This document shows positions 8,216-17,424 of a DNA stretch of 64,000 nucleotides, in pieces (positions within the stretch are counted from its first letter, which is position 1; each line of letters opens with the position of its first letter). Position numbers and translations under genes: made by a program. This DNA comes from Kribbella pratensis (GTDB taxonomy: Bacteria; Actinomycetota; Actinomycetes; Propionibacteriales; Kribbellaceae), in the NCBI RefSeq assembly GCF_004366075.1, contig NZ_SODU01000005.1:496001-560000 (forward strand), written 5' to 3'. Under the pieces are notes generated by a model, which had not been told where the DNA came from, did not search any database, and was given only the letters and a program-made list of their open reading frames with translations.

Positions 8216-10197
8216 TACTGCCCGATCGCGAACTGCTCGGGGTGGACGATGCCCGGGGCAACCGACTCGCTCATCTTCTCCGGCACGTTGTGGAAGTCGT
8301 TCTTCACGACGCCGTACGTGTTCGGCACCGAGCTGACGCCGATGTAGTAGAACTGGTCAGCCGCGATCTGCAGGATCTGCTTGCCGAGTTCGAGCGTCTT
8401 CGTCGGGTCCGGCTCCTGCCGCGCCTGGGTGAACAGCTCCATCTGCTTCTGGATCTCCGCCGGCGGCTTCACGCCCTCCTCGCCCTTCGACTGGTACCAC
8501 TGCGCCCAGCCGATGCCGTACCGCGCGCTGCCGTCGTTGGTCGGCACCCAGTAGTGGTCACCACCGGTACCGGTCGGCAGTACGAACGTGCCGCAGGTCC
8601 AGGTCCCGGCGTCGTGGTCGTTGGCCTTGACCCGTTCCTTGTAGAGATCCTCGCTGACCGCCTGGGTGCGCAGCTCGATCCCGACCGCGGCCCAGCGCTT
8701 CTTGACGAACTCGATCGCCTCGACGTGGTCCGGGAACGATTCGCTCACCAGTACCGTGACCGAAACCGGCTTCCCGTCGGCGCCGAGCCGCTTGCCGTCC
8801 GGCGACTTCTTCGTCAGCCCGGCCGCGTCCAGGTGCTGGTTCGCCTTGGCGGCGTCGAACTCCAGGAACTGCGTGGCGAGCTGCTCGTTGTAGTACGGCG
8901 AGTCCTTCGGCGGAGCGCCCTGCCAAGGCTCGCCCTGACCGGCGTAGACCGCGTCGATGACCTCCTTGCGGTTGATCGCGTGCGAGAGGCCGGCCCGGAA
9001 CTCCTTGTTCGAGAACAGTGCCCGCTTGACCGGGTCCTTGTGCGTCAGGTTGATGCCTATGACCATCGTGTTGGTCAGCTGGGTCGGCACCTCGAAGATC
9101 TTGTAGCCGCCCTTCTCACGGTTCTGCGCGACGACCGGCTTGTTCTGCGGCGTCCCGAAGTTCCGGTACTGCATGCCGAACTCGCCGTTCATCACCTTCA
9201 GCAGCTCGACCTGGGCGTCCTGGACGACCTCGACGCGGCAGTTGTCGATGTACGGCAACTGGCGGCCCTGGTCGTCGACCTTCCAGTAGTACGGGTTCCG
9301 GGTCAGGGTGACCGCAGAGCCCTTGCCGAGCGGGGTGGTCACCTTCCAAGGTGCCAGCGTCGGCTGCTCCGGGTTCGTCCACGGGTTCTGCTTCTGCGCG
9401 AACAGGTCGGTCCAGCTGCCGACGCCGGCCTTCTTCGCCAGTGCGTTCGCGAACTTGTTGTACTTCAGGTGGAACTGCTGGAAGTAGTGCTTCGGCAGCA
9501 GCATCCCGTAGGCGCCTTCACGCTCGAAGATCGCGTCGGCGATCTGCACGAGCAGCGACGGCTGCGGCGAGCTGTAGGTCATCTTGATCGTGCGCTCGTC
9601 GACCTTCTCGACCTTCGCGATCTTGCCGGTGTCCGGCGACGTGAAGGCGTCGTACAGGCCGTCCGGGTGCAGCCCCTCGTCGCACTGCACCTCGAGGATC
9701 GTGAACATCAGGTCGTCCGCCGTGCACGGCCTGCCGTCGGACCACTTCAGGCCCTCGCGCAACGTGAACGTGTACACCTTGCTCTCGGCATCGACCGTGT
9801 ACTCGGCGACGTTCGCCTCGATCTCGTCGTACCCGGGCTTGCCGACCTTGTCGGGCTTCCAGCGCAGCAGCGGTTCGTAGCGCATCGCGTACCACAGCCA
9901 CTGGGTGTCCTCCTGGGTCAGCATCGCCGACCGCCAGGTTCCGCCGTACTGCGCCTTGCCCTCGAGGGGCTTGATCACCGGCGGGTTCTTCGGCAACCGG
10001 TCCGCCAGCGGGGGCAGGGAGCCCTTGTCCACCAGGGCTTTGAGCATCGGCGATTCCTTCTCGCCGGCCACTGCGGCCTGTGCGCCGGAGCCTGCCGGCT
10101 TGGTGTCGAAGAAGCCGCACCCAGGGATGGTCGCCACGGCCAGGAGGCCGAGACCGCCCTGCAGCAGCCGACGCCGGTCGATCATGCGTTCTGACAT
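8215..10197 (-). CDS. family-5 extracellular solute-binding lipoprotein for the Opp-type importer
   Basis: This 660-residue receptor carries a Tat-like DRRRLLQGG followed by a lipobox ending at Cys 27 (ATIPGC), so it should be an exported lipoprotein. The SBP_bac_5 fold is shown by the KYTF-like TFTLREGLKWSDG segment, FRAGLSHAINRKEVIDAVYAG, and the C-terminal TLELGKQILQIAADQFYYIG. At 660 residues it is longer than typical OppA/DppA (about 540), as is common for oligosaccharide-binding members. It lies 10 bp downstream of the pectate lyase gene and overlaps the oppB-like start. It is the probable primary receptor of the system. Confidence 0.92.
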   Translation of the reverse strand: MSERMIDRRRLLQGGLGLLAVATIPGCGFFDTKPAGSGAQAAVAGEKESPMLKALVDKGSLPPLADRLPKNPPVIKPLEGKAQYGGTWRSAMLTQEDTQWLWYAMRYEPLLRWKPDKVGKPGYDEIEANVAEYTVDAESKVYTFTLREGLKWSDGRPCTADDLMFTILEVQCDEGLHPDGLYDAFTSPDTGKIAKVEKVDERTIKMTYSSPQPSLLVQIADAIFEREGAYGMLLPKHYFQQFHLKYNKFANALAKKAGVGSWTDLFAQKQNPWTNPEQPTLAPWKVTTPLGKGSAVTLTRNPYYWKVDDQGRQLPYIDNCRVEVVQDAQVELLKVMNGEFGMQYRNFGTPQNKPVVAQNREKGGYKIFEVPTQLTNTMVIGINLTHKDPVKRALFSNKEFRAGLSHAINRKEVIDAVYAGQGEPWQGAPPKDSPYYNEQLATQFLEFDAAKANQHLDAAGLTKKSPDGKRLGADGKPVSVTVLVSESFPDHVEAIEFVKKRWAAVGIELRTQAVSEDLYKERVKANDHDAGTWTCGTFVLPTGTGGDHYWVPTNDGSARYGIGWAQWYQSKGEEGVKPPAEIQKQMELFTQARQEPDPTKTLELGKQILQIAADQFYYIGVSSVPNTYGVVKNDFHNVPEKMSESVAPGIVHPEQFAIGQ

Positions 10198-10207
10198 GTC
10201 ATTTACC

Positions 10208-12583
10208 TCACTGCTGCTCGAGCGTGATGTTGCTGAACTGCGCGGTCCCGTAGTCGACGAGGGCGTTGTCGACCCTGCCGCCGTCGATCGCGAACCCGAT
10301 GTAGAAGGAGCGGCTCGGCATCATGATCTTTTCGTAGCCGAAGCGGTCCCACTTGACCTGATCAGTGGAGATGAAGGCCTCGAACTCGACCTCTCTGGCC
10401 TGCGGGCGCTCGCGCCGGAGCAGCCGCAGCCAGTACACCTTCGTGGGGTCCAGGTAGCTCCCGTCCCACGGCCACGGGCCGACACTCGGCACCGAGCCGT
10501 CGGTCTGGATCCGGATCGCCTGCGCCTTCATGCCGCCGTCGTCGGTGGCGGTCGGCGCGGCGCTCGCGTTGTCGTTGACGGTGCCGTACCCGCCCGCGAC
10601 ACCGAAGCCGATACCGCCGTACATGTACGGCGCGGCCGGGTCCAGCGAGTCGCGGATCATCAGGCCCGCGGTGAGTCCGTTGGCGATCTTGCCGAGCTGG
10701 TCCAGCCGCGCGGTGATCCGCGTGACCGCACCCGCACCGCCGACCTGGAGCTTGCGGTACACGTAGTGGAAGTTGCTGGTCCGCCCGTAGATCCGGCCGG
10801 AGCCCTTGATGGTCAGCACTCCGCCGTCCAGGCTGCCGGAGCCCGGCACCGGCGGCTTCCCGATCGACGCCGACGTCCAGCCCGGCGTACCCAACTGCTT
10901 GTTGACGTGCACCTGGACAGCGGTCGACTGGGTCGCCGTACCGTTCTTGTCCGTGGCCCGCGCAGTGATCCAGTAGGAGCCGTCGGCGACGTTCTTCCAT
11001 TGGACCTGGTACGGCGCACTCGTCGCAGCGCCGACGATCTGGTCGCCGACGAAGAACTCGACCTTGGCGAGCTGCCCGCCCTTCGCGGGGGATGCGTCGG
11101 CCTTGATCGTCACGGTCGGCGCGGTGCGACCGGCGACCGTCGTGTTCTGCGCCGGGCTGGTGATCTGCACGACCGGGTTGCCGATCGGGTCCGGGACCAG
11201 CGAGTTGAGGTAGTTCTCCAGGTAGGTGTAGCCGTTCGGGGCGATCTTCTGCGCGTCCGACGGGTCGTTCGGGTCGAGGCCGTTGGCCTTCTCCCACCAG
11301 TCCGGGATGCCGTCGTGGTCGGAGTCCACCGGTGCCTCGGTCTGGACGAGCTCCGGGTAGCCGCCGACCTGCTTCTGCGAGTTGATCAGCCGGCCGGTGC
11401 CGTTGCGGACCTCCTCGACGACACGGGCGTCGGCGGCGTCGCGCTTCGGCAGGATCGCGCCGGCGTTGGCCAGCACCGCCTCGTACGCCTTGCTCGCCGC
11501 CTGCAGGTCGCCGCGGCCCGGGATCGGCTGCGGCTCGGCCAGCTCGACGATCCCGCCGATCGGGTAGCGGATGCCGCGGCGATTGTGCGTGGTGACGTCC
11601 GGGTGGCCCTCGACCTCGTTGCCGGCGACGTACCACTGGCCGCCGCGGTTCGCGCTCACCACGACCGGTGCGACCTCGTCCAGCGTGGTCGGGCCCGGCT
11701 TGTAGAAGTTGTTCATGATGTTGATGCCGTTGGCCCACTCACCGCCGTACACCGACGTGTACCCGTGGTCGTAGATCACATTGTTGTAGTGGTCGACCTC
11801 GAGGTTGATGCCCTCGGTGTAGCCGAAGCGCGGCTGCCGTCCGCCCTGGTGGGCGACCAGATTGTGGTGGTACGTGTTCCGCTCGCCACCCCAGATACCG
11901 CCGTACCCGTGCCGGTTCTTCGGGTGCGCGGACAGCGCCAGGCCCTCGGAGACGATGCACCACTGGACGGTGACGTCGTAGTTCCCGTACGGCGACAGGC
12001 ACTCGTCGACCGCCCAGCTGAACGAGCAGTGGTCGATGATCAGGTTGCGGATCTCCGGGCTGACCGAACCGGGCACGTTGGTGTTGAACGAGTCGTCCGC
12101 GACCGCGTACAGGTCGCCGAGCCGGAACCGCAGGTAGCGGATCACGATGTCGTGGGCACCGCCCTTGATCCCGGTGCTGTGACCCGACAGGCAGATGCCG
12201 CCACCAGGCGCGGTCTGTCCGGCGATGGTCAGGTTGTTGCCGGAGATCAGCAGCTGGGTCTCCAGCTTGATGGTGCCGGAGACCCGGAACACGATGGTCC
12301 GGTCGGAGCCGGAGACACCTTCACGGAGCGAGCCGGGTCCGGAATCGGCCAGCGTGGTGACCTCGTACACCGAGCCGCCGCGGCCGCCCTTGGCCCACAT
12401 GCCGGCGCCCTCGGCGCCGGGGAAGGCCGGCAGCCGGTCATCGTTCACGCTCGTCGCGGCGGTCTTCGCAGCGGTGGCCGTCGGCGTGATGCCCAGCGAC
12501 GCCACACCGATGGCGGCTGCGGTCGTCCCGACGAATCCGCGCCGGGACCAGCCCGGTGGAGTGAGAGGGGGAGTTTCGGTCAT
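10208..12583 (-). CDS. Tat-secreted pectate lyase-like polysaccharide lyase with accessory C-terminal domains
   Basis: The protein has 791 residues from ATG 12583, which has GAGG about 8 bases upstream; an upstream in-frame TTG at 12649 is less likely. A twin-arginine motif (WSRRGFVG) precedes a hydrophobic signal. A right-handed beta-helix follows, with ADSGPGSLREGV, LTIAGQTAPGGGI and DHCSFSWAVDE, characteristic of PL1-like pectate lyases. After the helix comes a DHDGIPDWWEKANGLDPNDP calcium-type segment and GYTYLENYLNSL. Then come an Ig-like domain (around residues 460-560) and a concanavalin-like C-terminal domain. It should cleave pectin outside the cell. It is the first gene of the minus-strand operon and faces the twin LacI-type operators. 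Confidence 0.88.
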   Translation of the reverse strand: MTETPPLTPPGWSRRGFVGTTAAAIGVASLGITPTATAAKTAATSVNDDRLPAFPGAEGAGMWAKGGRGGSVYEVTTLADSGPGSLREGVSGSDRTIVFRVSGTIKLETQLLISGNNLTIAGQTAPGGGICLSGHSTGIKGGAHDIVIRYLRFRLGDLYAVADDSFNTNVPGSVSPEIRNLIIDHCSFSWAVDECLSPYGNYDVTVQWCIVSEGLALSAHPKNRHGYGGIWGGERNTYHHNLVAHQGGRQPRFGYTEGINLEVDHYNNVIYDHGYTSVYGGEWANGINIMNNFYKPGPTTLDEVAPVVVSANRGGQWYVAGNEVEGHPDVTTHNRRGIRYPIGGIVELAEPQPIPGRGDLQAASKAYEAVLANAGAILPKRDAADARVVEEVRNGTGRLINSQKQVGGYPELVQTEAPVDSDHDGIPDWWEKANGLDPNDPSDAQKIAPNGYTYLENYLNSLVPDPIGNPVVQITSPAQNTTVAGRTAPTVTIKADASPAKGGQLAKVEFFVGDQIVGAATSAPYQVQWKNVADGSYWITARATDKNGTATQSTAVQVHVNKQLGTPGWTSASIGKPPVPGSGSLDGGVLTIKGSGRIYGRTSNFHYVYRKLQVGGAGAVTRITARLDQLGKIANGLTAGLMIRDSLDPAAPYMYGGIGFGVAGGYGTVNDNASAAPTATDDGGMKAQAIRIQTDGSVPSVGPWPWDGSYLDPTKVYWLRLLRRERPQAREVEFEAFISTDQVKWDRFGYEKIMMPSRSFYIGFAIDGGRVDNALVDYGTAQFSNITLEQQ

Positions 12584-12722
12584 CGTCCATGCCTCGCTTT
12601 CGGCAGGGGGCGGCGGCTGCTGACATGCGCAGTCTGAATATCTAATCAAGTCCGAATGGAACGACGGCCCTCATGGTCACGGAGGTCACGAAGCCGTGTC
12701 AAGAGCATGACGCGCAAAAACC

Positions 12723-12734
12723 GCAATCGTTTGC
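12723..12734. promoter_or_regulatory. LacI-family operator, copy 1
   Basis: GCAATCGTTTGC is a near-palindrome centred on CG, the standard architecture of LacI/GalR operators. An identical 12-mer lies 32 bp downstream, about three helical turns, so two dimers would bind on one face of the DNA. Identity extends one base each side (CGCAATCGTTTGCA). No LacI regulator gene is in the window, so the repressor would be encoded elsewhere. Confidence 0.7.
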
Positions 12735-12754
12735 ACTCGGTGATTCTCGTGGCC

Positions 12755-12766
12755 GCAATCGTTTGC
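12755..12766. promoter_or_regulatory. LacI-family operator, copy 2
   Basis: This is the second copy of GCAATCGTTTGC, placed just upstream of the TTGCCT -35-like box of the GH127 promoter. Binding here would block or modulate plus-strand transcription, while copy 1 is nearer the lyase side. The repeat and its 32-bp spacing are seen directly; the repressor identity is inferred. Confidence 0.7.
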
Positions 12767-12811
12767 ACGAACCCTTGCCTGGACGTCCGCGACGATGGTT
12801 ACCTTGCCACC

Positions 12812-14569
12812 ATGCCTTTGCGCCCCCTCCCCCTCGGCAGCACGAAACTCACCGGCGGGTTCTGGTTGAACCGGCAGCGGATCAACCGGGAGACGACCAT
12901 CCCGGCCGCAGCTCAGCGCCTCGAGGAGGTCGGCACGCTCCGCAACTTCCGCCGGGCCGCGGACGAGCAGACTGGTGGCTTCGCCGGGAAGTTGTTCGCC
13001 GACACCGATGTCTACAAGTGGCTTGAGGCGGTCGCCTGGGAGCAGGCCCGGGAGCCGTCGACTGACCTCGCTGACCGGCAGTCCACAACGAGCGCGCTGG
13101 TCGCCGCAGCGCAAGACCCCGACGGGTACCTCAACACCTACACGCGGCTCGCACTCGACGGGCAGCGGTACGGCGACCTGGAGAAGGGGCACGAGCTGTA
13201 CTGCGCGGGACACCTGCTGCAGGCGGCCGTGGCACAGGTACGAGGGACCGGCGATCGCACCTTGCTCGACGTGGCGTGCCGGTTCGCCGATCACCTGTGC
13301 AAGACGTTCGGCCCGGGGCGGCTGGAAGGTATCGACGGGCATCCGCTGATCGAGATGGCGCTCGTCGAGCTCTACCGCGAGACCGGTACGGCGGCGTACC
13401 TCGAGCTGGCGTCGTACTTCGTCGAGGCGCGTGGGCGCGGGCTGCTCACTCCCCCGGGTCACCACGGTCCGGCGTACTTCCAGGATCACCTGCCGGTGCG
13501 GGACGTTCGCACGATCGCGGGGCACGCGGTCCGGGCGCTCTATCTCGCGTCCGGTGCGACCGACGTCGCGGTGGAGACCGGCGACGCCGAACTGCTCGAC
13601 GCGTTGCAGGCGACGTGGTCGACGATGGTCGAGAGCCAGACGTACCTGACCGGTGGCGTCGGGGCGAGGTGGTACGGCGAGGCGTTCGGCGACCCGTTCG
13701 AGCTGCCGCCGGATGCGGCGTACTGCGAGACCTGTGCCGCGATCGCGAGCGTGCAGTGGAGTTGGCGGCTGCTGCTCGCGACAGGGGAGGGCAAGTACGC
13801 CGACCTGATCGAGCGGACGCTGTACAACGCGGTGATCTCCGGGGTGTCGCTCGACGGTGACCGGTTCTTCTACGTGAACACGTTGAAGGTGCGGAACAAC
13901 GCCTTCGCCGACGATCAGCGGTCCGCGGTGGGTGGGCGGCAGCCGTGGTTCGGTACGGCGTGCTGCCCGCCGAACGTGATGCGCACGCTGTCGTCGCTGG
14001 ATCAGCTGATCGCGACCTCGGACGACGACGGGGTGCAGGTACAGCTGTACGCGCCGGCGGCGGTGAGGGTCGGTCCGATCGGCTTCGAGGTTGAGACCGA
14101 GTATCCGTGGCACGGGACTGTCCGGGTGCGGATCACGTCGACGCCGGACACGCCTTGGACTCTCGGTCTGCGGATCCCGGCGTGGGCGGAGACTCATCGG
14201 CTGACGGTCAACGGGTTCGAGGGACCGCTGCGGCGGGTGTGGGCGGTGGGCGACGAGGTCGTGCTGGAGTTGCCGGTGGCGGCCCGCCGTACGACGCCTG
14301 ACGAGCGGATCGACTCGGTGCGCGGCTGCATCGCGATCGAGCGCGGCCCGTTGGTGTACTGCTTCGAGCAGCAGGACGCAGACGTCGTACTCGACTCGGC
14401 GGCCGTGGTCGCGGGCGAGCTGATCGAGCACGAGCAGCCGAACCTGCTCGGCGGCGTGACCACGGTCGACGTACCGACGCGGAACGGCACGCTGACCGCG
14501 ATCCCCTACTACGCCTGGGCGAACCGGGAAGTCGGCCCGATGACCGTATGGATCCGGGAGGACGCGTGA
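12812..14569 (+). CDS. GH127-type beta-L-arabinofuranosidase
   Basis: This 585-residue protein matches the GH127 (former DUF1680) family: LGSTKLTGGFWLNRQRINRE at the start, an (alpha/alpha)6 barrel, YCETCAAIASVQW holding the catalytic Glu 306 and Cys 308, and GTACCPPNVMR with the zinc-ligand pair Cys 384-Cys 385. These residues match the Glu/Cys3-Zn centre of characterised GH127 enzymes. A C-terminal beta-sandwich follows. ATG 12812 is chosen because homology starts there and the -10-like TACCTT sits 6 bases upstream, consistent with a leaderless start. An upstream in-frame extension to 12656 runs through the operators and is rejected. There is no signal peptide, so it acts in the cytosol, removing terminal arabinofuranose from imported pectic oligomers. 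Confidence 0.92.
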   Translation: MPLRPLPLGSTKLTGGFWLNRQRINRETTIPAAAQRLEEVGTLRNFRRAADEQTGGFAGKLFADTDVYKWLEAVAWEQAREPSTDLADRQSTTSALVAAAQDPDGYLNTYTRLALDGQRYGDLEKGHELYCAGHLLQAAVAQVRGTGDRTLLDVACRFADHLCKTFGPGRLEGIDGHPLIEMALVELYRETGTAAYLELASYFVEARGRGLLTPPGHHGPAYFQDHLPVRDVRTIAGHAVRALYLASGATDVAVETGDAELLDALQATWSTMVESQTYLTGGVGARWYGEAFGDPFELPPDAAYCETCAAIASVQWSWRLLLATGEGKYADLIERTLYNAVISGVSLDGDRFFYVNTLKVRNNAFADDQRSAVGGRQPWFGTACCPPNVMRTLSSLDQLIATSDDDGVQVQLYAPAAVRVGPIGFEVETEYPWHGTVRVRITSTPDTPWTLGLRIPAWAETHRLTVNGFEGPLRRVWAVGDEVVLELPVAARRTTPDERIDSVRGCIAIERGPLVYCFEQQDADVVLDSAAVVAGELIEHEQPNLLGGVTTVDVPTRNGTLTAIPYYAWANREVGPMTVWIREDA

Positions 14570-17424
14570 ACTACTGGGAAGACCCGGGTCCTGGCTCCGG
14601 CGTGCTTCCTCCGCGAGCCGCTGTGCGGTCGGATGCGCCTCGGTTGAGTCTGAACGGCCAGTGGCGGTTCCGGTTGTCTCCCTCAGTGGGCGACGCCGGG
14701 TTCGAGGAGGTGGACTTCGACGACTCGGACTGGGACGTGCTGCCGGTGCCTTCGTCGTGGCCGATGCACGGGCACGGGAGTCCGGCGTACACGAATCAGA
14801 AGTATCCGTTTCCGGTCGATCCGCCGTACGTGCCGGACGAGAACCCGATCGGCGATCATCGGCTGGTCTTCGAGCTGCCGGAGTCGTGGAGTGGTTCGAC
14901 GGTCCTGCGGTTCGACGGCGTGGACTCGTGCGCGCGGGTCTGGCTGAACGGGGTCGAGCTCGGGGTGACGCGAGGTTCGCGCCTGCCGGCCGAGTTCGCG
15001 GTCGGCGGCGTACTGCGGCCGGGGCGGAACGTCCTGGCGGTGCGAGTGCATCAGTGGTCGTCCGGTTCGTACCTCGAGGACCAGGACATGTGGTGGCTGC
15101 CGGGGATCTTCCGGGACGTCACACTGATCGCCCGGCCCATCGACAGCATGGACGCGGACGTGTTCGTGCACGCGGACTATCGGGACGGCGCCGGCGTGTT
15201 GATGGTCGAGTCGGCGCCGGGTGCGGTGGTGCGGATCCCATCGCTGGACGTCGTGGTGCCCTGCGGCGAGACGGTGACGATCCCGGGTGTCGAGCCGTGG
15301 TCGGCCGAGGTACCGCGGTTGTACGACGCGGTCGTGGAGTTGCCGGGCGAGCGGGTCGCGCTGCGGATCGGGTTCCGGACGGTGGAGATCGTCGACGGCG
15401 TACTGCGGGTCAACGGGCGGCGGATCCTGTTCCACGGGGTGAACCGGCACGAGCACGATCCCGTGTTCGGTCGCGCCGTACCCGAGGAACGGTTGCGTGC
15501 GGAGCTGCTGGTGATGAAGCGGCACAACATCAACGCGATCCGGACCAGTCACTACCCGCCGGACACGCGGCTGCTGGAGTTGTGCGACGAGCTCGGGTTC
15601 TGGGTGATGGACGAGTGCGACTACGAGTCGCACGGGTTCATGCTGCTCGACTGGCAGGGGAACCCGGCCGACGATCCGCGGTTCCTCGACGCGTCGCTGG
15701 ACCGGATGCGGCGGACCGTCGAGCGGGACAAGAACCACCCGTGCGTGGTGATGTGGTCGCTGGGCAACGAGGCTGGCGTCGGGTCGAACCTGACCGCGAT
15801 GGCAGCGTGGACGCGGGATCGGGATCCGTCGCGGCCGTTGCACTACGAGGGCGATCTGTCGTGTGCCGATGTGGATGTGTACAGCCGGATGTACGCGTCG
15901 CACGCCGAGGTCGAGGCGATCGGGAAGCGCGCCGAGAAGCCCCTGGACAATCCGGTGCTGGATGCGCGGCGGCGTTCGATGCCCTTCGTGCTGTGTGAGT
16001 ACTCGCATGCCGGAGGCAACGGTCCTGGCGGGTTGCCCGAGTACGAAGCGCTCTTCGACACCTACGAACGCTGCCAGGGCGGGTTCCTGTGGGAGTGGAT
16101 GGAACACGGCATCCTGCGAGCGGACGGTTCCTACGGGTACGGCGGTGACTTCGGTGAGGAACTGCACGACGGTACGTACGTCCTCGACGGGCTGGTCTTC
16201 CCCGACCTGACCCCGCAGCCGGTGCTCGCGGAGGTCCACAAGGTCTACGAGCCGGTGCGCTTGTCCGTCGCCGGCGACGTCCTCACGATCACCAACCGGT
16301 ACGACGTGCTGAACACCTCCCACCTCTCGCTCCACTGGGAGGCTGCCGACGAGGGCGAGGTAGTTGCCCGCAGCCCCCTCCCCTTCCCGGTGGTCCCGGC
16401 CGGCCGGTCCGCGACCGTACAACTTCCGGAGCTCCCGGCCCTTGAGAACCGCGAACGCTGGCTGACAATCCGCGCCGTACTCACGAACGACAGCCCCTGG
16501 GCACCCGCCGGCCACGAGGTCGCCTTCACACAGACCCGCCTCGCACCGCCCGACCTCACCACCCTGCCTACCGCCGCCGCGGGGCAGCCGACTCTCACGC
16601 CCAATCGCAGGGGTGGGGAGGTCGCCCTTGGCCCGGGGCGGTTCGACGGGCGGACCGGGCGGTTGGTGGGGCTTGGCGGGTGGGCGATCGAGCATGTTCC
16701 GCTCGAGCTGTGGCGGGCGCCTACGCAGCATGATGCTCGGACCTGGGATGCGACGACACTCGACCGCAAGACCCGGTGGGCGAATGCCGGGCTGGATCGT
16801 TTGCGGTACCGGACCGTATCCGTCGAGGCCTCAGGTGATGAGTTGGTCGTGGCAACGATGGTGGGGGCTGCGGCGACGGATGCTCGGGTGCTGACGACGT
16901 ACACGTGGAGGACCGACGACGGGCGGTTGACGGCGGAGGTCGACGTGGAGCCGTTGGGTGAATGGATGGTGCCTTGGGCTCGTCTCGGAGTGACGTTCGG
17001 TGTGCCGGCGGGCTTTCACGGCCTGACGTGGTTCGGGCTGGGGCCGGGACAGGCCTACCCGGACTCCCGCTCGGCAGCGCGGATCGGCCGCTACACAAGC
17101 ACGATCGACGACTTCCAGGTGCCGTACCTGTACCCGCAGGAGAACGGCGCCCGCGGCGACGTCCGCTGGGCCGAGCTCTCCGGCCCAGCCGGCAAACTCC
17201 GCCTGACCGGCGACCCACACTTCAGCCTGACCGTACGCCGCTGGACGATCGCCGAGCTGGCCGCCGCCGACCACCCAGCCGACCTGCACCCAGGCGACCG
17301 CGTCTGGATCACCCTCGACGCCCTCCACCACGGCCTCGGCAGCCCCACCAGCGGCGCACCGATCCTGCCGCCGCACGACCTGCAACCGCAGAAGCACACC
17401 TTCAGGTTCAGTTTGGGAAGCTGA
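14566..17424 (+). CDS. GH2 beta-galactosidase (LacZ-type)
   Basis: This 952-residue five-domain LacZ-like protein starts at GTG 14566, overlapping the GH127 stop (GTGA) with GGGAGGA just upstream. It shows the N-terminal jelly-roll (WRFRLSPS, DVLPVPSSWPMHG), the motif GVNRHEHDP, NAIRTSHYPPDTRLLELCDELG, acid/base Glu 402 in SLGNEAG and nucleophile Glu 478 in LCEYSHA. The C-terminal Bgal_small_N domain is complete (LTWFGLGPGQAYPDSRSAARIG). No signal peptide is visible, so it is cytosolic. Coupled to GH127, it would remove galactose from arabinogalactan-type pectin side chains. Its 3' end overlaps the convergent DUF6351 gene by 17 bp. Confidence 0.93.
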   Translation: MNYWEDPGPGSGVLPPRAAVRSDAPRLSLNGQWRFRLSPSVGDAGFEEVDFDDSDWDVLPVPSSWPMHGHGSPAYTNQKYPFPVDPPYVPDENPIGDHRLVFELPESWSGSTVLRFDGVDSCARVWLNGVELGVTRGSRLPAEFAVGGVLRPGRNVLAVRVHQWSSGSYLEDQDMWWLPGIFRDVTLIARPIDSMDADVFVHADYRDGAGVLMVESAPGAVVRIPSLDVVVPCGETVTIPGVEPWSAEVPRLYDAVVELPGERVALRIGFRTVEIVDGVLRVNGRRILFHGVNRHEHDPVFGRAVPEERLRAELLVMKRHNINAIRTSHYPPDTRLLELCDELGFWVMDECDYESHGFMLLDWQGNPADDPRFLDASLDRMRRTVERDKNHPCVVMWSLGNEAGVGSNLTAMAAWTRDRDPSRPLHYEGDLSCADVDVYSRMYASHAEVEAIGKRAEKPLDNPVLDARRRSMPFVLCEYSHAGGNGPGGLPEYEALFDTYERCQGGFLWEWMEHGILRADGSYGYGGDFGEELHDGTYVLDGLVFPDLTPQPVLAEVHKVYEPVRLSVAGDVLTITNRYDVLNTSHLSLHWEAADEGEVVARSPLPFPVVPAGRSATVQLPELPALENRERWLTIRAVLTNDSPWAPAGHEVAFTQTRLAPPDLTTLPTAAAGQPTLTPNRRGGEVALGPGRFDGRTGRLVGLGGWAIEHVPLELWRAPTQHDARTWDATTLDRKTRWANAGLDRLRYRTVSVEASGDELVVATMVGAAATDARVLTTYTWRTDDGRLTAEVDVEPLGEWMVPWARLGVTFGVPAGFHGLTWFGLGPGQAYPDSRSAARIGRYTSTIDDFQVPYLYPQENGARGDVRWAELSGPAGKLRLTGDPHFSLTVRRWTIAELAAADHPADLHPGDRVWITLDALHHGLGSPTSGAPILPPHDLQPQKHTFRFSLGS

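Larger units (their letters stand above)
12584..12811. promoter_or_regulatory. divergent control region between the pectate-lyase/ABC operon and the GH127-GH2 operon
   Basis: This 228-bp gap separates two divergent operons. On the minus strand a TTGACA box lies at 12697-12702 with a weak -10 region near 12674-12679, and an AT-rich TAGATATT lies closer to the gene near 12640; either could serve the lyase operon. On the plus strand TTGCCT (12775-12780) and TACCTT (12800-12805) lie 19 bp apart, and the -10 ends 6 bases before the GH127 ATG, so the GH127 transcript may be leaderless. Two operator copies lie between the two promoter regions and could control both directions. Confidence 0.65.

Noticed and set aside
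12656..12811. N-terminal extension of GH127 to the earlier in-frame ATG
   Set aside because: It would place the LacI-type operators and promoter inside the coding region and adds residues not seen in GH127 proteins.
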